Part shown: positions 1 to 7,964 of the stretch, piece by piece | Layout of the letters: each line of letters starts with the position of its first letter | How positions within the stretch are numbered: position 1 is the first letter of the stretch | Assembly: GCF_000721105.1 (NCBI RefSeq) | Contig: NZ_JOEV01000002.1 | Location: 372,001 to 436,000 of the forward strand | DNA: 64,000 nucleotides | Reading direction: 5' to 3' | Source: Streptomyces cellulosae | Lineage (GTDB): Bacteria; Actinomycetota; Actinomycetes; Streptomycetales; Streptomycetaceae | Position numbers and translations under genes: made by a program | The notes under the pieces: model-generated | The model's database searches: none | What the model saw: the letters and a program-made list of their open reading frames with translations, nothing else | What the model was told of the DNA's origin: nothing

Positions 1-374
1 GGTTCCTCCGCGAAGGGACCCACCCACATGATTCCGGCGTTGTTGATCAGTACGTCGATCGGCCCGAGCCGGGTCTCCACGGTGTGCAGGAAGTCTTCGA
101 AGGACGGTGTGTCGGTGACGTCCAGAGGCAGCCCGAGCAGTTGGCCCCCGGGATGCGCGCCGATGGCACCGGCCGTCTCCATGGCGAGCTCCGCGTCGAG
201 ATCGCCGATCGCCACGGCCGCTCCGGCCGCGGCGAGCCGGGCCGCGACGGCGCGCCCGATGCCGCGGCCCGCCCCGGTGACCGCGATCACCCGGCCAGTC
301 AGCGGTTGAGTGCGGGGGAGCCTGTCGCGCTCTCTTCGGCTGAACGTGTACGGGTGCTTGGGCGGTGCTGCCAC
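1..374 (-). CDS. Short-chain dehydrogenase/reductase, partial (C-terminus beyond left edge)
   Basis: NAD(P)-dependent oxidoreductase of the classical SDR family. The 124 visible residues contain the Rossmann dinucleotide motif TGAGRGIG near residues 34-41, a conserved acidic position after strand 2 (GDLD), the LDVTD segment, and the NNAG motif near the right end of the visible part. The catalytic YxxxK would lie beyond the window. The GTG at 374 is chosen because AAGGAAGG lies about nine bases upstream. It has an unusual N-terminal extension of about 30 residues, rich in basic residues, before the fold. It is divergent from the TetR gene at 527, with two palindromes between, so it is probably that regulator's target. 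Substrate unknown. Confidence 0.85.
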   Translation of the reverse strand, partial: MAAPPKHPYTFSRRERDRLPRTQPLTGRVIAVTGAGRGIGRAVAARLAAAGAAVAIGDLDAELAMETAGAIGAHPGGQLLGLPLDVTDTPSFEDFLHTVETRLGPIDVLINNAGIMWVGPFAEE

Positions 375-440
375 GGTCGAGCCCCTTCCTTGCCCTGAGC
401 ATGAGCGGAACGCCGAGCGGCAAACGGCCCTCGTACGCTT

Positions 441-487
441 CTGACACGACGCCGTGTCAGATGAACTGACAAGCTAGAGTGTCAGTT
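441..487. promoter_or_regulatory. Two palindromic operators between the SDR and TetR genes
   Basis: Two perfect inverted repeats lie side by side. 441-460 is CTGACACG-4-CGTGTCAG. 464-487 is AACTGACA-8-TGTCAGTT. Both share the half-site CTGACA/TGTCAG and sit in the divergent promoter gap. This is the layout expected for a TetR autorepressor acting on itself and on the SDR gene. The binding protein is inferred from position. Confidence 0.75.
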
Positions 488-526
488 CGGAGCACACCGG
501 TGTCAACACCTCTGCGAAGGGGAAAA

Positions 527-1168
527 ATGACCGGCACACAGACCGCCGGGCGGCGCTACGGCGGACGCGACGCGGCGCAACGACAGCAGGAGCGCCGCAC
601 CCGCCTCGTCCAGGCGGGCCTCGACCTGTTCGGCACGGCCGGATACGCCTCGGTCTCCGTCAAGCAGGTGTGCTCGCATGCCGGACTGACCGAGCGCTAC
701 TTCTACGAGTCGTTCCGCGACCGCGAAGACCTTCTCGCCGGGGTCTACAACGAGCTGATCACCACGATCAGCGCCGAAACCGCGCAGGCCGCAGCCGCTG
801 CCGCACCCGATGTCGACGCCCAGCTGCGCGCCGGCCTCGAGGTCTTCATCCGCACACTCGCCAGCGACGCGCGCAAGGCCCGCCTGGTGCTCATCGAGGT
901 CGTGGGCGCCAGCCCCCGCCTCGAGGTACGCCGCCGCGAGGTCCTGCACGAATTCGCCGCGATGGTCGCCGCCGTCGTCGCAACGCCCCCTGGCCCGGAA
1001 GCCCCATCCAGTCGGCTCACCATGACCGCGATGAGCCTGGTCGGCGGAGTCAACGAACTCCTCGTGGACTGGACGCTCGGCCACCAGAACGCCACCGTCG
1101 AAGAACTGATCGATCTGTGCCACACCCTGTACATCGCGGCCTACCGAGCCATCAGCGATCAGCCCTGA
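527..1168 (+). CDS. TetR/AcrR-family transcriptional regulator
   Basis: A 213-residue one-component repressor. The N-terminal helix-turn-helix covers roughly residues 25-70, with the typical pattern QAGLDLFGTAGYASVSVKQV followed by AGLTERYFYESF. The C-terminal two thirds is a helical ligand and dimer domain with no recognisable ligand signature. The ATG at 527 has GAAGGGG just upstream; an in-frame GTG at 479 lies inside the operator palindrome and is rejected. It is divergent from the SDR gene at 374 and likely controls both genes through the palindromes at 441-487. The effector cannot be predicted. Confidence 0.9.
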   Translation: MTGTQTAGRRYGGRDAAQRQQERRTRLVQAGLDLFGTAGYASVSVKQVCSHAGLTERYFYESFRDREDLLAGVYNELITTISAETAQAAAAAAPDVDAQLRAGLEVFIRTLASDARKARLVLIEVVGASPRLEVRRREVLHEFAAMVAAVVATPPGPEAPSSRLTMTAMSLVGGVNELLVDWTLGHQNATVEELIDLCHTLYIAAYRAISDQP

Positions 1169-2554
1169 TCACGCAGGCCCGGATTCCTTCAGGAGCTTCT
1201 GCACCAGACGGCAGGCCACGCTCTCTGCTCACCGGCCCGGCGTACTCAGCGAACCTGCTTCGATCAGGGAGGCCGGCGAGAACCATTGCGCAATGAAGGC
1301 AAGTGCGACGCACCTGCTGACTATCGACTCTCGGACGGGTCACATATCGATCATCAATCCGGAAGCGACGCAAGGTGATCGGGCTGAGCGGCCGCGCACC
1401 ATGACGCCCGTCACGTCGGGGGGCCTGCCCGGGGGGCCGGCCCGAGCGGGTCCGGCCCTGCCGTATCGCCGGGTGCCCATAAATGCCGGGGCCCGATCAG
1501 TGCGCCTGTGCCTGCGTCGCTCTGGAGCGTTTCGGGGCGGGGCCATGTCGTCCGCTTTGGGGAAGGCGTGGAGAGGCGCGATCGTGTCCGAGTGCCCTTT
1601 GCCTCGGCTCCTCCCGGTGTAGGCGAGGTGTCGGCGATCGTCGCAAGGAGTTCAGGCCAAGTCCTTGCGCTGGCTCGGAGGAGGTCCAGGCCGCCGCATT
1701 GGTCACGTCCGTCTGCGGCACTCAAGCCGGGCTCCGGATCCGCGCACCTGTCGCTTGTCGTCGACTGGTTCAGCTGCGGTGGCACCTCCCCCGGGCTGCT
1801 CGCCCGGCCGGGGAAGGATCGTCGCGACCATAGGAACCGCAGCGCGGCCGTGCCTCGCCTCGCCTCTGAAGATGCCGGGCTGCCTGTTTGCGTGACGCCT
1901 GCCCGCCCCCCTGTGGTTTTGCCTACCGTGCGCACGGGCCTGCGGAAGAGCCGTGCGTCCGTGCGCTGTGCGACACGCTTCCTTGATGCTATACATTTCT
2001 TATAGTGACTGCTAGCGTTTCCATCGAGGGCGGAGGGAGTTACTCACAGGGCTGCGCCCCTTGTCCCCGGCGCCGACTGAGGCCGGGCGCGCAGGAGACG
2101 GGCGGGCCAGGTGGGCCGGCAAGGCGACCACATACGCTCGTTGCCGCCCGTGCCATTCGGCGGGCGCAGACCGTCGAAGCGACGGCGGCTGCGCGGACGG
2201 TGGCCTCCGGGGCCGGCTCCGGGTGGTTCCTGAGGGCAGTTCGAGGCGGGGACGACGCGTCCGGGCTCCCGGCACGTCCGCAAGACCGGGCGCTGACGCA
2301 CATCGCATACCGGTACTGCTTGCCCAGCTGAGATGGGCCCGTACGCCGGTATTCCGCTCATCTTCATGCTCGTTCCCGAAACGGACGTGCTGCGCCGATC
2401 TCTCCTTCGCAGGCCCCCGAAGGTTGTTCTTGGCCCAGCGGGGCGGTGAAACGCACAAGCCGCGCGAACCGACAGATGGACTGCTTGATCTACCGCACTC
2501 ATGGCAACGGAGCCGGGGCTGGTCAGTCGGCCCGGCCGCTGAAGGGATCATGGA
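1169..2554. other. Long gap without a convincing gene
   Basis: About 1.4 kb in which no open frame shows a recognisable domain together with a ribosome binding site. Base use is mixed and several overlapping frames are open on both strands, as GC-rich DNA often gives. The only clear structure is the palindromic element at 1988-2019, which recurs at 3867. A short hydrophobic peptide frame at about 2337-2450 could be a remnant, but I cannot place it in a family. The stretch probably holds the long leader of the flavin reductase gene plus decayed DNA. Confidence 0.5.
1988..2019 (+). repeat. 32-bp palindrome-containing element, copy 1
   Basis: The sequence is identical at 30 of 32 positions to 3867-3898; the only difference is GA versus CG at 2007-2008. 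It contains an imperfect palindrome CTATA-7-TATAG followed by CTGCTAGCG. Each copy lies several hundred bases upstream of a catabolic gene on the plus strand (2555 and 4290). The arrangement suggests a shared promoter or operator carried along by duplication. Confidence 0.7.
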
Positions 2555-3265
2555 ATGCACATCGACGCCGAGAACCTCACGGCTGCAGAAGCGTACAAGT
2601 TGCTGATCGGCAGCGTCATTCCGCGGCCCATCGCATGGGTCAGCACCCTGTCGGCCGACGGGGTCGGAAACCTGGCGCCGATCTCGTTCTTCACCGTGGT
2701 CGGCCGTAAGCCCCCTATGGTCTCGTTGTCCATCCAGCCGCGGTCCGACGGTGTCACGCTCAAGGACAGCTTTGTGAACATGCGCGACACCGGCGAATTC
2801 GTGACCCACTTGGCCACACTGCCGCAGGCACTTCCGCTGCATCTCAGCGCGCGCGAGTTCGAACCCGACGAGGACGAGTTCGACATGGTGGGGCTGAAGA
2901 AGGTGCCCAGTTCCGTCGTGAAGCCACCCCGTATCGAAGGCGCCCCGATTGCGTTCGAGTGCGTGGTGGAAATGATCGTGCCCTCGCCGGACGGTCTCAA
3001 CCACCTCGTGGTGGGGCGGGTCGCGCAGTTCTACATCCGCGATGACCTCTACCTGCCGGGCGGGCGGATCGACACCGGTGCGATCGCTCCGATCGGGCGC
3101 CTGGCCGCCGAGTACACGGTGGTGGACAACGCGTTCGTCCCGCCGCTGGACAGCGAAACCCTTCAGCGTTTCGACGGTCGGCGGATGGAGCGGCTCGACA
3201 AGCGGTCCGACGATTACTCGATGATCGAGACTCAGGAGTGGTCGCCGTCCGGTTCCAACATGTGA
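2555..3265 (+). CDS. Flavin reductase family protein (FMN-binding split barrel)
   Basis: A 236-residue member of the flavin reductase / DIM6-NTAB superfamily, which binds FMN in a split beta-barrel. Some members supply reduced flavin to a separate monooxygenase. Family signatures include SVIPRPIAWVST at residues 22-33 and NLAPISFFTVVGRKPP just after. GAAGGGA lies seven bases before the ATG. It is clearly paralogous over its full length to the gene at 22282-22998. The luciferase-like monooxygenase at 7961 is the natural partner if it uses FMNH2; this is inference. The gene is preceded by a long untranslated gap and the palindrome element at 1988. Confidence 0.88.
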   Translation: MHIDAENLTAAEAYKLLIGSVIPRPIAWVSTLSADGVGNLAPISFFTVVGRKPPMVSLSIQPRSDGVTLKDSFVNMRDTGEFVTHLATLPQALPLHLSAREFEPDEDEFDMVGLKKVPSSVVKPPRIEGAPIAFECVVEMIVPSPDGLNHLVVGRVAQFYIRDDLYLPGGRIDTGAIAPIGRLAAEYTVVDNAFVPPLDSETLQRFDGRRMERLDKRSDDYSMIETQEWSPSGSNM

Positions 3266-3335
3266 GGCCCGCAAGACGGCGATGACGGATCGGCTCCGGC
3301 TTCGCTTCGGGGGGCCAAGCCGGCCCCGTGCGGCC

Positions 3336-3476
3336 TGGAGCGCCAAGCCTCTCGACAACTCGATCACGACGTACACCGAGCGTGGTCTGTTCGGGCGCCG
3401 CAGATTCACCTCTAAGCAGGGGCACGGCGCGCCGGACCCGACGTTCCTCGACCTCGGGATGGGGGTCGCGGCCTGA
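3336..3476 (+). pseudogene. Fragment of a GMC oxidoreductase
   Basis: The reading frame encodes PLDNSITTYTERGLFG and, a few residues later, SKQGHGAPDPTF before a stop. The intact GMC oxidoreductase at 20296-22113 has the corresponding run SLDNSLTTYLKPKGVGKG and ARQGHGAPNP in the same order and spacing. Nothing before or after extends the match, so this is a remnant of about 45 codons. It follows the flavin reductase in the same order in which the intact copies are grouped at 20.3-23.0 kb, though strands differ. Confidence 0.7.
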
Positions 3477-3632
3477 TACCGCGAGGACGGCGAACTCGCC
3501 GAGGACACGATCGTCTGGCAGTACGGCGACTTCGCCCTCCGTCTTGCGGGAGCGAGGTCGGAGCGCGATCCGGCGTGCGCCACTTCGAGGTGTTTGCGGC
3601 GAGCAGTGGCGGCGAGGGAAGCTCGCGAGCTC

Positions 3633-3779
3633 CTATGCAGGCCGCGGCTGAGCAGTCGGTCGGTCGCGAAGCTGCGTACCCCACCTGGTCTCGCCGTCAC
3701 TGAACGAGCTCGGCTGCAGGGTCGCGGTGCCGGTTGCCGCCGTGAGGGCGTCCGGTCGGATCCAGGGCCCTTGCGGCGT
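3633..3779 (-). pseudogene. Fragment of an alpha/beta hydrolase N-terminus
   Basis: The minus-strand frame reads SSFSDGETRWGTQL, matching PSLFSDGDTSWGTQL near residues 33-47 of the intact hydrolase at 5673-6527. Preceding residues (GPWIRPDA..ATGTATLQP) align with GPLHVRDA..DGPVALLWP. The frame ends soon after, so only the first quarter of the protein survives and the nucleophile elbow is absent. This is a decayed copy in opposite orientation to its relative. Confidence 0.65.
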
Positions 3780-4289
3780 TGAGGTGCGTGGCCGGCGGCC
3801 GGCACTCGCCCTTGTCGGGCGCATTTCTCGGTTCATGAACCAAGTCTGCCGGGCTCGCCATCTTGAGCTATACATTTCTTATAGTCGCTGCTAGCGTTCC
3901 CGGCCATGACGAAGGAGTCACACCGTAGACCGCGTCCGGGGCCGCCGGTGCCGTGCGCGGCACCAGGCCGGCACGTGCCAGTGAGCCGCATGCCGGTCTC
4001 CGCGATGGCCTGCTTCCGTCGAGCAGCCGGCCTGCACGGTCGATCACCAGGCCGCTCCACGGTGTGCCTGCCCTCGCCACCCCTACTCGGCCTTCCATCT
4101 CGAGTCGCCAGGCAGATCGTTGACGCCGAAGATCCCGTTCCGGGCCCGCCGCGCAGCTCATGCAAGCTCACCCGAGCCGGGGCGCGCGCCCTCGCCCGCG
4201 CTGGGCGGCGCGCTGTCGGGGTCTTCCCGTTCTGATGCGCGAACTGACCGGTTGCTGAAGTCCTTCCTTTCCGAAAGGGATCCGCCAAC
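3780..4289. other. Gap carrying the second palindrome element
   Basis: No gene is supported. The repeat at 3867-3898 lies here. A small hairpin CCTTTC-1-GAAAGG (4263-4275) sits just before the ribosome binding site of the next gene. A minus-strand frame around 3900-4160 has a faint resemblance to the tail of FAD-dependent oxidoreductases, but it is too weak to call. Confidence 0.45.
3867..3898 (+). repeat. 32-bp palindrome-containing element, copy 2
   Basis: Second copy of the element at 1988-2019, with 30 of 32 bases identical, including CTATA-7-TATAG and the trailing CTGCTAGCG. It lies about 390 bases upstream of the operon that starts at 4290. The shared sequence between two otherwise different upstream regions suggests functional conservation or a recent duplication. 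Confidence 0.7.
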
Positions 4290-4778
4290 ATGTCTGATAA
4301 CCCAACCGCGGCGACTCGTGCCGAAGTGACGGAATGGTTCTTCCAGGACTACCTGCCGCGGTGGGTCGCCGTGGCCGCAGGCGCGTCCGACGAGGGGCCC
4401 GAGTTCGTTCTCGACTACTGGGGCACCCCGTTGCACGTCACGGCGCTGGAGCAGTCGTTCTGGTGCCTCGACGACGCGAGCGTGCTCGCCTTCCTGGAGA
4501 TGAATCAGGCACCTCTGCGGCAGGCGGGATACAGCCACACCGCGGTGCCCGACCGGCGGGTGTTCGTCTACAACACCGTCGGTGCCGCGATCGAGGTGAT
4601 CTGGTCGCGGCGTCGTGCCGACGAGAGCGAGATCGAGCGTTGGGCGGTGCAGTTCAGCGTGGCCAAGTCCGACAAGGGCTGGCGTGTGGTCGGCGTCCAC
4701 TCGGCGGCCACGGACAAGGACAGGCTCGCCGACATCTGGCCCGTCGGACCGGTCCTGGAAGAGGCGAACCGTGGCTGA
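4290..4778 (+). CDS. NTF2-like/SnoaL-like fold protein (DUF6841-type)
   Basis: A 162-residue protein whose length, helix-rich start (AEVTEWFFQDYLPRWVAVAAG) and C-terminal strands (EIERWAVQFSVAKSDKGWRV followed by GVHS) fit the NTF2-like alpha+beta barrel. That fold often serves as a small-molecule binding pocket, isomerase or cyclase. No catalytic residues can be assigned. GAAAGGGA lies before the ATG. It overlaps the next hydrolase by eight bases and begins a tightly coupled operon. Its pairing with a hydrolase recalls the hydrolase-SnoaL fusion at 34041-35216. Exact role unknown. Confidence 0.75.
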   Translation: MSDNPTAATRAEVTEWFFQDYLPRWVAVAAGASDEGPEFVLDYWGTPLHVTALEQSFWCLDDASVLAFLEMNQAPLRQAGYSHTAVPDRRVFVYNTVGAAIEVIWSRRRADESEIERWAVQFSVAKSDKGWRVVGVHSAATDKDRLADIWPVGPVLEEANRG

Positions 4779-5676
4779 GAAGGTCTATCCGCCGCTGGTC
4801 ATACCCGACGGCGTCGGCCGGCAGAAGGTCACGGTGTTCAGCGACGGCATCGCGCTCGACGCGGATGTGTACCGACCCACGAACCTCGCCCCCGACGCCG
4901 CCCTCCCCGCCGTCGTGCTGAGCCACGGCTGGGGCGGCAGCAAACTCACCGCGGAACGCTACGCGGCACTGTTCGCCTCAGCCGGCATGATCACCCTGAC
5001 CTTCACCCAGGGCAGCTGGTTCGACTCGGGATCCCCGCTGCAACTGATCGGCGACGCCCCCGACCTCGACGACGGCAACGAGGCGCGCGCCCACGTGCGG
5101 TTCATCCGCGACCTGGTGGATCCCTTCGCCTGGGCAGCGAACCTGCGCGCAGCCCTGGACTACGTAGAAGGCGAGCCAGGCGTCGATCCCGCCCGCATCG
5201 GACTGTGGGGCACCAGCCTCGGCGGAGGCATCGCCGTGCACCAGGCCGCCAACGACCCCCGCGTCAAGGCGCTGGCTGTGCAGGTGGCCGCCATCGCCCC
5301 ACTGAGCGGCCCCGTCGCACAACTCGCCCGCAAGCGCGCGATCGACACCGCCCGCGGCGAGGCGGACCCGATTCCCCAGGGCGTCGATCCGTGGCCGAAC
5401 ATGGAGGGAACCCCGCACCTGGCGAAGCTGGCGCACTTCAACCCCCTCGCACAGGTCGACCGGCTGCGGATCCCCACCCTGATCATCGACGCCGGCGACG
5501 AGGAGATGTACCCCATCGCCGACAACGGTGCCCGCGCGGCGGAAATCATCAAGAACACTCCCCACGGCGTCGTCGACTACCAGGTCATCCCCGGCATCGA
5601 CCACTACGGCATCTACTTCGACGGTTACGAGCCCGGCAGCCGTGCCGCCCTCGACTGGTGGAAGCAGTACCTGTGA
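4771..5676 (+). CDS. Alpha/beta hydrolase (dienelactone hydrolase / S15-like)
   Basis: A 301-residue serine hydrolase. The oxyanion region is LSHGWGGSKL (about residues 50-59), the nucleophile elbow GTSLGG puts Ser at about 149, and a probable acid lies in DAGDEEMYP with the His in GIDHYGIY near the C-terminus. Overall architecture resembles cytoplasmic esterases related to dienelactone hydrolase and Xaa-Pro acylpeptidases. The start is the GTG at 4771, with GGAAGAGG upstream; it overlaps the preceding gene by eight bases. Its own stop overlaps the next start (GTGA), so translation is coupled. It probably cleaves an ester or lactone; the substrate is unknown. Confidence 0.88.
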   Translation: MAEKVYPPLVIPDGVGRQKVTVFSDGIALDADVYRPTNLAPDAALPAVVLSHGWGGSKLTAERYAALFASAGMITLTFTQGSWFDSGSPLQLIGDAPDLDDGNEARAHVRFIRDLVDPFAWAANLRAALDYVEGEPGVDPARIGLWGTSLGGGIAVHQAANDPRVKALAVQVAAIAPLSGPVAQLARKRAIDTARGEADPIPQGVDPWPNMEGTPHLAKLAHFNPLAQVDRLRIPTLIIDAGDEEMYPIADNGARAAEIIKNTPHGVVDYQVIPGIDHYGIYFDGYEPGSRAALDWWKQYL

Positions 5677-6527
5677 AAACACCACACACGCTCACCGTGC
5701 CCACCACCCTGGGCCCGCTCCACGTCCGGGACGCAGGCCCCGCCGACGGCCCCGTGGCCCTGCTGTGGCCTAGCCTGTTCAGCGACGGCGACACCAGCTG
5801 GGGCACACAGCTCGACGGCCTGCACGCTCTCGGATGGCGGACGCTGCTGATCGACCCCCCGGGTACCGGCACCAGCGCGCCGGCCGCGCGGCGGTTCACC
5901 ATGGAGGAGTGCGGTGAGGCCGCGCTGCGGGTGCTCGACGACGCAGACGTCGACCGGGCGGTCTTCTTCGGGCTGTCATGGGGCGGCTTCGTGGCGCTGC
6001 GGGTCGCGCTCGCCGCGCCGCACCGAGTGAGAGCTCTGATCCTGTCCAACACCACCGCCCGAGGGGTGGGCCTGCGCGAACGCCTCAGGGTCCGCATGCT
6101 CTCCCTGCTCATCCGCGTCGGCGTTCCCGGTGGCCCGGGCCGGCTGGTCGTGGCCGCGATGCTCAGCGACCACTCCCGCCGCCACGACACCGGGTTCGCC
6201 GACGAACTCGCCGCCACGGTCAACAGCCTCGACCGCGCGGGGCTGGCCCGTGCCGTGAGGTCGGTGCTGGGAGATCGCACCGACGTGGTCGATGCCCTGC
6301 ACCGGATCACCGCCCCCACCCTGGTGATCGCCGGCGCCGAGGACAAGGCACTGCCGTCGGCCCCCCATTCCGACGATCTGGCCGAACGCATCGTCGGCGC
6401 CCAGCTCGAGGTGCTGCCGCGCGTCGCACACCTCGCTCCCTGTGAGGAGCCCACCGAGGTAGCGAATCTGATCAAGGAATTCCTCGCACCGCTGGATAGC
6501 GCCCCCGGCTCCAACTTCCGCACCTGA
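5673..6527 (+). CDS. Alpha/beta-fold hydrolase
   Basis: A 284-residue hydrolase of the classic small esterase/lactonase type. The strand LLIDPPGTGTSAP is followed by the nucleophile elbow GLSWGG (Ser about 102), a probable acid in AGAEDKALP and a catalytic His in RVAHLAPCEEP. The N-terminal half resembles 3-oxoadipate enol-lactonase-like proteins. The GTG start overlaps the stop of the previous gene by four bases. A decayed N-terminal copy of a close relative lies at 3633-3779. Two hydrolases in a row suggest successive ester or lactone openings, which is inference. Confidence 0.88.
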   Translation: MKTPHTLTVPTTLGPLHVRDAGPADGPVALLWPSLFSDGDTSWGTQLDGLHALGWRTLLIDPPGTGTSAPAARRFTMEECGEAALRVLDDADVDRAVFFGLSWGGFVALRVALAAPHRVRALILSNTTARGVGLRERLRVRMLSLLIRVGVPGGPGRLVVAAMLSDHSRRHDTGFADELAATVNSLDRAGLARAVRSVLGDRTDVVDALHRITAPTLVIAGAEDKALPSAPHSDDLAERIVGAQLEVLPRVAHLAPCEEPTEVANLIKEFLAPLDSAPGSNFRT

Positions 6528-6592
6528 CCGCCCTCCTACGGCACCGCCCTCGTACGGCACATCGCCGCACGGAACCGAAAGGAACACCGCGC

Positions 6593-7477
6593 ATGGCCGA
6601 GCTGACCTATGACGTGTACGTCTGTGACGGGGTGCCGCGCGCCCGAGCCGAGCGGTTGCCGGGCGGTGGTCGGATCGTGTCGTCTCCGCTGGCTTCGACG
6701 CTGATCCTCGGGGAGCGCGATGCGGTGCTGGTCGACCCACCGTTCACCCGCGAGCAGACGCAGGCGGTCGGTGACTGGGTGGAGCGCTCCGGCAGGCGCC
6801 TGGCCTACATCTACGCCACCCACGGCCACGGCGACCACTGGTTCGGCACCGGCCAACTGCTGGAACGCTTCCCCGACGCGATCCCGTACGCCACCGAGGG
6901 CACCATCGGCATCATGCGCCGCAACGTCGAAGGACGCGCGCAGTTCTGGGACGCGGACTTCCCGGGCCTGATTCCGGACACTCCGCTCGTCTACCGGACC
7001 GTCCCCGCGGACGGGTTCCAGCTGGAAGGGCACCGGGTCGAGGCGGTCGAGGTCGGCCACACCGACACCGATGACACGACCGTCCTGCACGTCCCCTCGA
7101 TCGGTCTGATCGTCGGAGGCGACGTCGTCTACAACGGCGTGCACCAGATGCTGCTGGAGACGCCGGGCGGCGGATTCGAGTCGTGGCTGGCCGCCCTCGA
7201 CGTCCTCGACTCCCTCAACCCGCGCTCCGTGGTGGCCGGCCACAAGAACCGTGACCTGCCCGACGACCCGGCCATCATCGACGAGACCCGCCAGTACCTG
7301 CGCGACGCGCAGCGACTGCTCGCCGAGAAGCCCACCCCGCAGCGGTTCTTCGACGAGATCACCGCCCGCTATCCCGACCGGCTCAACATCGGCCCCGTCT
7401 GGTACGGCGCGCACGGCCTCCTCGAAGTTCCCATGCCTGCGCTGCCCGAGGGCGATTCCCACCAGGCGAACGAGTAG
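6593..7477 (+). CDS. Metallo-beta-lactamase-fold hydrolase
   Basis: A 294-residue binuclear metal hydrolase. The HGHGDH metal motif lies at about residues 77-82, a later ligand is likely in EVGHTDTDD, and a bridging Asp in GGDVVYN with a final His in VAGHK. The family includes lactonases and thioester hydrolases. AAAGGAA lies before the ATG. It sits 65 bases after the hydrolase and 10 bases before the thioesterase, so it belongs to the same operon. It is a full-length paralogue of the gene at 35437-36285, sharing THGHGDHWFG, VGHTDSD/TDD and GDVIYN-type segments. Substrate unknown. Confidence 0.9.
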   Translation: MAELTYDVYVCDGVPRARAERLPGGGRIVSSPLASTLILGERDAVLVDPPFTREQTQAVGDWVERSGRRLAYIYATHGHGDHWFGTGQLLERFPDAIPYATEGTIGIMRRNVEGRAQFWDADFPGLIPDTPLVYRTVPADGFQLEGHRVEAVEVGHTDTDDTTVLHVPSIGLIVGGDVVYNGVHQMLLETPGGGFESWLAALDVLDSLNPRSVVAGHKNRDLPDDPAIIDETRQYLRDAQRLLAEKPTPQRFFDEITARYPDRLNIGPVWYGAHGLLEVPMPALPEGDSHQANE

Positions 7478-7487
7478 AGGTGACACA

Positions 7488-7964
7488 GTGACTCAGCCCA
7501 GGACAGAAACATCAGCCGGCCCCGACGAAGCGCCCTTGGCAGGCTCCGACGTGTTCCGCAGCGCGTTCGTCGAGGCCGCCGGCCTGACCCTCACCGAGGT
7601 CACGGGCACACGGGTGCGAGGGGAGATACAGCTGGGACCCGAGCACCACACCCCGTGGGGAGTGGTACACGGCGGGGTCTACACCACCGCCGTGGAGTCC
7701 GCCGCCACCGTCGGCGCGTCCGCAGCGATAGCCGACCGCGGCCAGGTCGCCGTAGGGGTGGCCAACAACACCGACTTCCTCCGGCCGATCACCGCCGGGA
7801 CGGTTCAGGTGCTGGCCGAAGCGATCCAGCAGGGGCGCAGCCAGCAACTGTGGCAGGTGGCCGTCACCAGCGTCGACAACGGCAAGCTCATCGCCCGCGG
7901 CCAGCTGCGGCTGGCCAACGTTCCCGCCACCGGCCTCCCGAACACCCTGGGGAAGCAGTCATGA
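7488..7964 (+). CDS. PaaI-type hotdog-fold thioesterase
   Basis: A 158-residue protein with the hotdog thioesterase signature: HHTPWGVVHGGVYTTAVESA (about residues 55-74) contains the HGG motif on the central helix, and NNTDFLRPI plus AEAIQQGRSQQLWQVAV form the later strands. Such enzymes hydrolyse acyl-CoA or aryl-CoA thioesters. The GTG at 7488 has AGAGG upstream. The stop overlaps the ATG of the luciferase-like gene by four bases. It implies that part of the pathway runs at the CoA-thioester level. Confidence 0.88.
   Translation: MTQPRTETSAGPDEAPLAGSDVFRSAFVEAAGLTLTEVTGTRVRGEIQLGPEHHTPWGVVHGGVYTTAVESAATVGASAAIADRGQVAVGVANNTDFLRPITAGTVQVLAEAIQQGRSQQLWQVAVTSVDNGKLIARGQLRLANVPATGLPNTLGKQS

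Noticed and set aside
1411..2005. Open frames on both strands in the 1.2-2.5 kb gap
   Set aside because: No ribosome binding sites, domains or codon-position bias favouring one frame.
2337..2450. Short hydrophobic peptide frame (GPYAGIPLIFMLVPETD) before the flavin reductase
   Set aside because: It looks protein-like but has no start with a ribosome binding site and I cannot assign it to a family.
3868..4161. Minus-strand peptide with a faint FAD-oxidoreductase tail look
   Set aside because: Only a few residues agree with the family pattern and no glycine-rich motif accompanies it.
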